A stretch of DNA of 64,000 nucleotides from Halobacillus shinanisalinarum (GTDB lineage Bacteria; Bacillota; Bacilli; Bacillales; Halobacillaceae). Within the stretch, counting starts at the first letter, position 1, and each line of letters opens with the position of its first letter. Made by a program: the position numbers and the translations under genes. The stretch is taken from NCBI RefSeq assembly GCF_022919835.1, contig NZ_CP095074.1:1426001-1490000 (forward strand), given 5' to 3'. Below the pieces are notes generated by a model. That model saw only the letters and a program-made list of their open reading frames with translations, was not told the origin of the DNA and ran no database searches. This document shows, one piece after another, positions 57,041-64,000 of this stretch.

Positions 57041-58462
57041 TCAGGACGATACACTCCTGCTACTCCTTACCTCATCATCTCCACTGCTGCTTTCTAACTT
57101 AGCAATTGTAAAGCCAGTAAATCCGTAAATGACATTTATGACAGGAACGAGGATTGCAAAAAACACAAATGGTATAAATTGATAGGGGCTGACTCCCAAA
57201 ATGACTGAACTTAAAATGACTGGTACTGACCAAGGGACCAAATTAATCCCTACAGTCCCTGTCGCCTCAACGCAGCGGGACAAATTCTTCGGATGTAAAT
57301 TTCTTTGTTTAAACGTTTTCAGAAAACTTCTTGCAGGGAGAATTAAAGCCAAATATTGCGCCCCGCTGGACAATCCAACCACAAACGTTAGTAACAATGT
57401 TGAACTTATAAGAGAGCCTGTTGTTTTTGATAAATCAATGACGTAATCAACAAAAACCTGAAAGATGTACGTCCGTTCTAAAAGTCCGCCTAACGCTGTA
57501 GCTATCATCAACATTCCAATAGGTCGAAGCATAGACAGAATCCCGCCAGTATTTAATAAGGCATCTATTGATTGGATACCAGAATCGATTACAAATCCAC
57601 CCGTCATTGCATTTAAAATGGCGGAAACAGTACTTCCTTGGAAGATAACAGCACATACACTAGCCAAAATACTGGTAATCACAAGAGCAGGTACGGCTGG
57701 AACTCTTTTGATCATCATAACTATCGTTATAAGAGGAACCGTAAGTAACCCTGAATGTATAGTGAAATTTTCTTCTAACCCCCCCAAAATGATATTTACT
57801 TCTTCTGGAGTAGCCACATTTCCTACGTATTGATTTCCTACGAACCAATACAAGATAAGGGCGATAATAAAGGCAGGCAGAGTATCCCATAACATGTGCT
57901 TCACATGAGTGTATAAAGGGACATTAACAATTGCAGATGCGACATTTGTGGTATCTGATAAAGGGGAGAGTTTATCTCCAAAAAAAGCACCAGAAATGAC
58001 AGCACCTGCCACTAAAGGAAGAGGAAATCCCATCCCCTGTCCTATGGCCATAAAGGCTAATCCTATTGTTCCAAGGGAGGTAATCGAACCAATAACCATA
58101 GCTAGTAATGCTGTGAAAAACGCCACCATAGGGACAAAATATGCGGGATCAATTATTGAAAATCCATAATAGATGATCGTCGGAATAATCCCGCTGGCAA
58201 TCCACGATCCTATGATGGTACCGGTAATGATTAATATATACACAGCTGGAAGTGCTCTCGATATTCCCTCAGTCATTGCCTCCTCAATCTCACGCCATTC
58301 ATAACCTAAATATTTTGCTACTAATCCTGTAGTAAAAATACCTATAATTAACGGGATAAACATCGCCACATCCCAGAAGAAAATCGCACCTATAGCTGCG
58401 ATTATTAATATTACCAATGGTACAGCCGCTAATAAAATGCTTGGTTTCCTAATTATTTTCAC
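57041..58462 (-). CDS. nhaC: NhaC-family Na+/H+ antiporter or related organic-ion exchanger
   Basis: 473 residues with ~11-12 helices. NhaC marks: FTTGLVAKYLGYEWREIEEA, MTEGISRALPAVYILIITGT, GAFFGDKLSPLSDTTNVAS, LSSGAQYLALILPARSFLKT and EATGTVGINLVPWSVPVIL. Family members exchange H+ for Na+; some (MleN, ArcD-like) move metabolites such as malate/lactate or amino acids. Its place among catabolic enzymes makes substrate import or product exchange as likely as pH control. The GTG start is weakly supported because the RBS-like AAAGGGA is very close to it. Confidence 0.88.
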   Translation of the reverse strand: MKIIRKPSILLAAVPLVILIIAAIGAIFFWDVAMFIPLIIGIFTTGLVAKYLGYEWREIEEAMTEGISRALPAVYILIITGTIIGSWIASGIIPTIIYYGFSIIDPAYFVPMVAFFTALLAMVIGSITSLGTIGLAFMAIGQGMGFPLPLVAGAVISGAFFGDKLSPLSDTTNVASAIVNVPLYTHVKHMLWDTLPAFIIALILYWFVGNQYVGNVATPEEVNIILGGLEENFTIHSGLLTVPLITIVMMIKRVPAVPALVITSILASVCAVIFQGSTVSAILNAMTGGFVIDSGIQSIDALLNTGGILSMLRPIGMLMIATALGGLLERTYIFQVFVDYVIDLSKTTGSLISSTLLLTFVVGLSSGAQYLALILPARSFLKTFKQRNLHPKNLSRCVEATGTVGINLVPWSVPVILSSVILGVSPYQFIPFVFFAILVPVINVIYGFTGFTIAKLESSSGDDEVRSSRSVSS

Positions 58463-58675
58463 TCCCTTTCACCAAAACCATAGACGGAATATTCCGAAAT
58501 TTAACTATATAAGAATCCATCTTTTCCTTGACTCTCACCCGTTCTTTTTTGTATTTTCGCTACCCCTTTTCTCTCCTTACTAGATTTAATAGAGAGAATA
58601 AGGGCAGATGATGCAAATCTTGTAATGATCCGAATCTTTTGTGAAGAATTCAAAATTTGAGCCGTACCAGCTTGA

Positions 58676-60057
58676 TTAAACTCTCTTTTCAAATGCAGTT
58701 AGTGAATCAGAAAAGATATTCATAGCTTCGTTTATTTCAGACGAATTCATCACAAGTGGCGGGGCAAATACAATGGAATTAGCTCCTTGATAAATGATAG
58801 GTCGAACAATAAGCCCCCGCTTATTACATTCCTCAGCAACAATAGCAGCTGCATTTTCTTTCGGTGAAAATGGTGTATGTGTCGAAGGGTCTTTAAAAAC
58901 GTCAAATGCACCAAGCAGCCCCTTCGAACGATCATTTGTGACATGTGGATGTTGTTCTTTTAAAGAATTGAATCCCTCAAGCACAATAGATTCCATGTTT
59001 TTGACATGGGTTACAATATTCTCTTCTTCGATTACTTCCAAGGTTTTTAATGCAACCGCACAGGAAGTAGGGTGACCACTATAGGTGAATCCATGGAACA
59101 AAACACCATCTGACAATTCTGATAATTCATCACGAAACGACTCCTTCATGATGACAGCTCCTAAAGGGATATATCCACTTGTTATCCCTTTGGCCACCGT
59201 CATAAAATCAGGAATAATGCTCCAATTTTCCACCCCGAACATCTTTCCAGTCCGGCCAAACCCACAAATTATTTCATCGGCAACCATAAAAATCCCGTAT
59301 TCATCACACAAAGCTCGTACGGCTTGTAAATATCCATCAGGAGGAATATTTACACCACCCGCCCTTGTACAGGTTCCATAATGACTGCAGCAATCGTATC
59401 AGCTCCCTCGCGCTCTATAATCCCGCGAATCGACTGATCGTAGTCCTGATGATTCTCGTCTCCTTGTTCACATGCTGTCAAATAAGGTTGGGCTTGAATA
59501 AAATCTGGTGAATTTGCAGTAGAAAAGGTCCTAAAGGTATCCATCCCTGTCGCACTGGTCGCCCCCATTGTTACACCATGATAGGCTTTGGCCAGGCTTA
59601 TCACTTTGGTACGCTTCGTTTGCTCCTTCAACTTCCAATAGTGGCGAATAATCTTGAAGGCTGTCTCATTCGATTCAGAGCCGCCAGATGTGAAAAAAGA
59701 AACATTCAAATCTCCAGGTGCCAACTCAGCAATCTTACGCGACACTCTAATAGCAGGTTCATTAGAATAATTGTTAAAGGAGGACATGAATGGCAGCGTT
59801 TCCATTTGTGCTCTAGCTGCTTCTGCTAAATCAGTTCTTCCATGACCCAAATTCACATTCCATAACGATGATAAACCATCAATATATTGTTTACCGTAAA
59901 TATCTGTTACACGAACTCCTTTTCCGGAGGTAAAAATATGTTCGGGTCCATTCTCTTGTTGAACTTTTAATGAAGAGGTTGGATGCAGAAAATGCTTACG
60001 ATCCCACTCCATCAATTGATCCGTCACACTTTGCTGCTCTTTCACATTAAACCCCAT
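58676..60057 (-). pseudogene. Class III (omega) aminotransferase, one frameshift as given
   Basis: PLP enzyme of the omega-amino acid/polyamine aminotransferase type. N-terminal part: DRKHFLHPTSSLKVQQENGP, SLWNVNLGHGRTDLAEAARA, SFFTSGGSESNETAFKIIRH and ISLAKAYHGVTMGATSATG. After a one-base loss in a G run (59362-59364; EPVQG then GGVNIPPDGYLQAV) follow DEYGIFMVADEIICGFGRTG and the PLP Lys in FMTVAKGITSGYIPLGAV. The repaired length is ~460 residues, as expected. It would move the amino group of a diamine or omega-amino acid to pyruvate or 2-oxoglutarate, giving a semialdehyde. AGGAGG precedes the ATG. Confidence 0.9.
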
Positions 60058-60099
60058 AAATGATTCCTCCTTAATAAGTTTCCTGAATTATTGTAATGA

Positions 60100-60960
60100 T
60101 TATTTGGTAACCGAAACCGACAGCCCAATCGTTTGCAGATCCTGCGCCACAATCGTTTCCCCATCAAAAACAGCCACTGCTTCATCATAGGCCCGTTTTT
60201 CATCTATATTTGGAAGGAAATGCGTCATCACCAGCTTTTTCACTCCTGCCTTTTCAGCAATATCTGCTGCTTGAGCAGGCGAACAATGTTCTTTTTGTAA
60301 ATTGTCCCAAATCTTTTGTAACTCGGGATCCGTTATGTTTTTATATGTTTCGTTAACGGCCAGGCACGCATCCTGGATAAGTATATCTGCTCCTTTTGCT
60401 AGTTTAATTATGTTTTCGGTAGGAGCTGTGTCACCTGAATGAACAATAACCTGCTCTTCCCCTTCAAATCGAAAACCATAAGTCGGAACGTTATGAATCA
60501 TTTTCTCCGTATAGATTCGTGCCGGGATATCTTCTGAAAATTGTTCAATCTCCCCTGGTTCCTCAATTTCTATGATCTCGACATTTTCCCTGACGCCTTT
60601 TGGTGACCTTCCTAGCGATATACGATAGTCGATGTCCTCTTTAAACAAGGAAAGAATGGTTTCGTGATAGTGCTTCATTCCTTTTGGGCCGACAATTCGA
60701 AGTTGTCTGCGGCCAAGCCCCCAACCGCCAAGTAGAAATTGGCCATACCCTAATAAGTGATCGGAGTGAAGGTGGGTCATAAATAAGGTGGTGATAGATT
60801 GAGGGGGAATTCCGGCCCTCTGTAATTGCGCGGTTGTTCCTTCCCCACAATCAATTAAAACTGGGGCATCACCTAGATGGAGAACTTGAGAAGGTCCAGA
60901 TCTATCCAAATCCGGACGTGGACTCCCCGTTCCTAGCATCGTGACTTTCCAATCTAACAT
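60100..60960 (-). CDS. MBL-fold metallo-hydrolase (RNase Z/arylsulfatase-like), copy B
   Basis: About 286 residues with all metal motifs: MTHLHSDHLLGYGQFLLGGW, MIHNVPTYGFRF, HSGDTAPTENIIKLAKGADI and MTHFLPNIDEKRA. It aligns along its whole length with copy A (MLGTGSPRPDLDRSGPS, GLGRRQLRIVGPKGM, CSPAQAADIAEKAGVKKLVM), so the two are clear paralogues. ATG 60960 has GGAGG 8 bases upstream. It lies between the ROK regulator and the aminotransferase, first enzyme gene of the set. A lactonase or esterase step at the head of the pathway is plausible but unproven. Confidence 0.88.
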   Translation of the reverse strand: MLDWKVTMLGTGSPRPDLDRSGPSQVLHLGDAPVLIDCGEGTTAQLQRAGIPPQSITTLFMTHLHSDHLLGYGQFLLGGWGLGRRQLRIVGPKGMKHYHETILSLFKEDIDYRISLGRSPKGVRENVEIIEIEEPGEIEQFSEDIPARIYTEKMIHNVPTYGFRFEGEEQVIVHSGDTAPTENIIKLAKGADILIQDACLAVNETYKNITDPELQKIWDNLQKEHCSPAQAADIAEKAGVKKLVMTHFLPNIDEKRAYDEAVAVFDGETIVAQDLQTIGLSVSVTK

Positions 60961-61010
60961 AAGTAAAACCTCCATTATATTTGATATATCAAAGAATTCC
61001 TGGCACTTCA

Positions 61011-62228
61011 CTAAGATAAAAGAGTGTCTACTATTAAGGTTCCTGCTCCAATAGCTGCAGCATCTCCACCTAGTTCCCCTTGACTGAATGATACTGCTAA
61101 ATCTGGGAAAAGCCTTTTGTATCTCGTTTCAGCTTCCTCGATGGCTGTTTTATAGAACAAATCGATTTGTCTATACATGGGTCCGTTTAGGATAATTTTA
61201 TCTGGATGGAATATATTAATCAGATTAGAAAGACCAGCCCCAGAATAATAAGCCGTATCTTTTATCACGTATTCACACAATTCATCCCCTTCTTCAAGGG
61301 CAGAAGCGATATGCGCAAAAGTTAGATCGGAAAAGTCTTCTACTTTCTGTCTTAAAATCGATGGATGTCCTTTCTTTAATCTTCTCTGAACTTCTTCAAT
61401 CAAAGCTGGAATGGTGGAATAGGCGTTCAAACAGCCATAACTGCCGCAATCGCATTTCCTTCCATCAATATCCACTACCATATGACCTTGCCCAAAAGCT
61501 CCTACCTTATCCCCGCCTTGGGAACGGAGAATATGTCCATCCACCATAAGACCAAGTCTGATTCCTACTCCTTTGTTTATATGGACGACATTTTTAAGAT
61601 GTTTCGCTGCCCCATGCCGGGTTTCTGCAATTAAGGCTGTGTTTTCCCCATAATCGAGAATCACTTCGACATTAAACTGCTCCTTTAACCTCTCTACCAT
61701 CGGGACATCTTCCCATCCTGGTGCTGGAAAATGGAGTGGTGTTTTGATCATTCCTTCCTTGGTATCAAGCGGACCTATAGAGCTGATTCCAATTCCCAAA
61801 AGTGCTGAGTGGAAATTTTGTCTCTCTAACATCAAATGGATTGTGTTTATAAAGTCTTTGATCATTTTATCGGGAGTACTAGTGTGATCCATTTTAAATG
61901 TTTCTTCTTCTAAGATTCTTGAATCCAACGTTAATAAAAGAACCTTTGAATAGAAGCGCGAAATGTCGATCCCGATAATGCAATTCACTTCGGTATGAAT
62001 CGCGTATTTTTTTGGTTTCCTCCCTCCCCTAGACTCTGCTTCACCACTTTCAAACAATAAGTTATTTTCCAATAGTTCATCAAGTAACCTGGCACATGTA
62101 CTAAGCTTCAAACCAGTCTGTTTGGCTATTTCAGCTTTTGTTACAGGTCCTTCTTTTCTTACGTAATTGTAAAGCGCTTTCAAATTACTGCCTTTTTGTG
62201 TTGTGGAATTGAGTATTTCTTGTAGCAT
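61011..62228 (-). CDS. ROK-family transcriptional regulator
   Basis: 405 residues. The N-terminal winged HTH (LYNYVRKEGPVTKAEIAKQT, STCARLLDELLENNLLFESG) is joined to a ROK sugar-kinase-like domain (IIGIDISRFYSKVLLLTLDS, DYGENTALIAETRHGAAKHL) with the zinc motif GHMVVDIDGRKCDCGSYGCL (Cys ligands). It heads the catabolic genes on the same strand and is divergent from the TauE gene, with a possible operator between. ROK repressors usually respond to sugars or aminosugars; N-acetylated ligands are common. The start has GAGGGAG upstream. Confidence 0.9.
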   Translation of the reverse strand: MLQEILNSTTQKGSNLKALYNYVRKEGPVTKAEIAKQTGLKLSTCARLLDELLENNLLFESGEAESRGGRKPKKYAIHTEVNCIIGIDISRFYSKVLLLTLDSRILEEETFKMDHTSTPDKMIKDFINTIHLMLERQNFHSALLGIGISSIGPLDTKEGMIKTPLHFPAPGWEDVPMVERLKEQFNVEVILDYGENTALIAETRHGAAKHLKNVVHINKGVGIRLGLMVDGHILRSQGGDKVGAFGQGHMVVDIDGRKCDCGSYGCLNAYSTIPALIEEVQRRLKKGHPSILRQKVEDFSDLTFAHIASALEEGDELCEYVIKDTAYYSGAGLSNLINIFHPDKIILNGPMYRQIDLFYKTAIEEAETRYKRLFPDLAVSFSQGELGGDAAAIGAGTLIVDTLLS

Positions 62229-62245
62229 GTATTCTCCCTCATTAA

Positions 62246-62333
62246 TTTTTTGATTAGTTGAATTATAAATCTTTAAACCAATTTAGTCAAAAGATTTTTT
62301 AAATTTGAAATAAATTCTTTTTTATTTTATTAT
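62246..62333 (+). promoter_or_regulatory. Divergent control region: TauE promoter and possible ROK operator
   Basis: Plus-strand promoter for the TauE gene: TTGAAA (62305-62310), 17 bases, TATTAT (62328-62333). Between it and the ROK start lies an imperfect inverted repeat, TTTTGATTAGTTGA (62247-62260) against CCAATTTAGTCAAAA (62279-62293), a candidate ROK-binding site. Confidence 0.45.
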
Positions 62334-62446
62334 ATAGTGTAAAATGAGATTACTTAATATCATTTTGGTTATAAGTGAGTGGTAGTAAGGATCATTGTCC
62401 CCTTCTGCCAACAATACTTCTAATAAAGAAGCAAGGAGGGGATAAG

Positions 62447-63235
62447 TTGATTATTGCAGGACTCATTTTATTAGGCTTTGCTGCCAGTACGTACGGTACG
62501 ATCATAGGAGCAGGCGGCGGATTTTTATTTGTCCCAGTTTTAGTGACCTTTTATGATATTTCCCCACAATCCGCTGCCGCAACAGGTCTGGCCGTTGTTT
62601 TTTTAAATGCAGCTGCGGGTTTACCGATGTTTTTAAAACAACGACGTGTTTTGCTTCGAACTGGAACATTACTTGCCATTGGGGCTTTTCCAGGGACATT
62701 TATTGGAAGTGAGTTAGTCAAATACAGTCCTGATTGGGTATTTTACTCTTTATTTGCTTGTCTTCTCATTGGCCTCGGTTTATTTCTAAGCTTAAAAAAA
62801 CCATCCCAGGAAAAAAACGAGGTAGCAGCTGCCTCAGAAAGTGGCGCGTTACTACCACAAAAACAGAGTGAAGATCGAATAAATCATTGGAAACTGTTAG
62901 GAGTTGGAAGCATTCTTGGAGTTGTCTCTTCCTTTTTCGGAATTGGAGGGGGATGGTTGATGGTGCCTATTTTAACTTATGGATTCAGCCTCTCTATCAA
63001 AGCAGCAACCTCTACTTCTATCTTTTCTCTCGCCTTGTATTCGCTTGTTGGCTTGGTTCCTTCCATTGCAGATGGAGCTGTTCAATGGCCGATTGTAGCC
63101 TGGAGCGGGATAGGTGTGCTTATCGGGGCACAAACCGGAGCCATTCTATCGAAAAAAATGAACGGGACAACAATTACTCGGCTACTGACTGTTCTGGTTA
63201 TAGCAATGGGAATCAATATGATTTTCCAAATTTAA
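62447..63235 (+). CDS. TauE/SafE-family membrane permease
   Basis: 262 residues with ~8 helices in two repeats, each with the family loop (STYGTIIGAGGGFLFVPVLV near the start and VVSSFFGIGGGWLMVPILTY at mid-protein). A polar, charged loop (KKPSQEKNEVAAASES) separates the halves. Family members export or import sulfite, sulfoacetate or other organic anions. TTG 62447 is used because GGAGGGG lies 7 bases upstream; an upstream ATG at 62375 would add a non-hydrophobic tail. It is divergent from the ROK regulator and may be under its control. Confidence 0.9.
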   Translation: MIIAGLILLGFAASTYGTIIGAGGGFLFVPVLVTFYDISPQSAAATGLAVVFLNAAAGLPMFLKQRRVLLRTGTLLAIGAFPGTFIGSELVKYSPDWVFYSLFACLLIGLGLFLSLKKPSQEKNEVAAASESGALLPQKQSEDRINHWKLLGVGSILGVVSSFFGIGGGWLMVPILTYGFSLSIKAATSTSIFSLALYSLVGLVPSIADGAVQWPIVAWSGIGVLIGAQTGAILSKKMNGTTITRLLTVLVIAMGINMIFQI

Positions 63236-63250
63236 TAAGCTCCAATAAAA

Positions 63251-63285
63251 GATCCCATACCACCTTGCCCAGGTGGTACGGGATC
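63251..63285. terminator. Convergent terminator between TauE and the GH1 gene
   Basis: GATCCC.TACCACCT pairs with AGGTGGTA.GGGATC around TGCCC. TTTTATTGG follows on the minus strand, so it ends the GH1 transcript and probably also the TauE one. Confidence 0.8.
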
Positions 63286-63291
63286 CTGCTG

Positions 63292-64000
<709 letters not shown>

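Noticed and set aside
58501..58692. 63-codon frame after the aminotransferase gene
   Set aside because: It overlaps the aminotransferase end in another frame, lacks a ribosome site and has no recognisable features.

Overview
The window comes from a low-GC Gram-positive bacterium of the Bacillaceae. Evidence: strong AGGAGG-type ribosome sites, frequent TTG/GTG starts, a TnrA/GlnR-type box, cre-like boxes, a PyrR-type attenuator, LPXTG surface proteins and Bacillus-like protein sequences (GltBD, UreABCEFGD, NupC, CcdA/ResA-like). The genus cannot be fixed from sequence alone. Almost every gene is on the minus strand; the clear plus-strand genes are a 35-residue peptide gene (7834-7941) and a TauE-type permease (62447-63235).

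Layout by coordinate. 1-1090: MFS permease and its TetR repressor, with two copies of one operator. 1237-7471: glutamate synthase genes gltD and gltB. 7738-8042: a free-standing small-peptide transcription unit. 8103-8985: a DUF4064-like membrane protein and a hypothetical gene. 9432-11911: a NanB/NanC-like sialidase. 12111-16200: a two-component system with thiol-disulfide (CcdA/TlpA) genes. 16393-17823: a YdhR-like monooxygenase and a methyltransferase. 17902-27170: a nucleobase region with adenine deaminase, an NCS2 permease behind a PyrR-type attenuator, a DUF917-hydantoinase fusion, a CodB-like permease and a TetR regulator. 27286-33118: two LPETS-anchored nucleotidases and NupC. 33964-34764: a lipoprotein. 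35346-46051: a nickel/peptide-type ABC transporter and the urease operon ureABCEFGD. 47376-62228: a catabolic and transport region with a TAXI-TRAP transporter, Fe-alcohol dehydrogenase, MFS, two MBL hydrolases, aldehyde dehydrogenase, class II HDAC-like amidohydrolase, NhaC antiporter, class III aminotransferase and ROK regulator. 62447-64000: a TauE permease and a partial GH1 phospho-glucosidase.

How it fits together (inference). Much of the window concerns getting nitrogen and carbon from nucleotides, nucleobases, ureido compounds and amines. Surface nucleotidases feed NupC. NCS1/NCS2 permeases feed adenine deaminase and a hydantoinase-like enzyme. Urease, with adjacent nickel-type import and a TnrA-type promoter, releases ammonia, and GltBD assimilates it. 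The 50-62 kb cluster looks like a pathway of deacetylation, transamination and aldehyde oxidation, possibly for acetylated polyamines or omega-amino acids.

Caution on sequence quality. Eight genes (gltB, the DUF4064-like gene, nanH, a nucleotidase, an MFS gene, an aldehyde dehydrogenase, the HDAC-like gene and the aminotransferase) carry eleven reading-frame breaks in total. Each break is repaired by restoring one base, mostly in short homopolymers, and the repaired lengths are normal for the families. This points to deletion-type sequencing errors more than to real decay. Three other remnants (cytosine deaminase at 12220, aldehyde dehydrogenase at 33441, AbgB-type peptidase at 17902) are true fragments. 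No rRNA, tRNA, CRISPR array or intact insertion sequence was seen.
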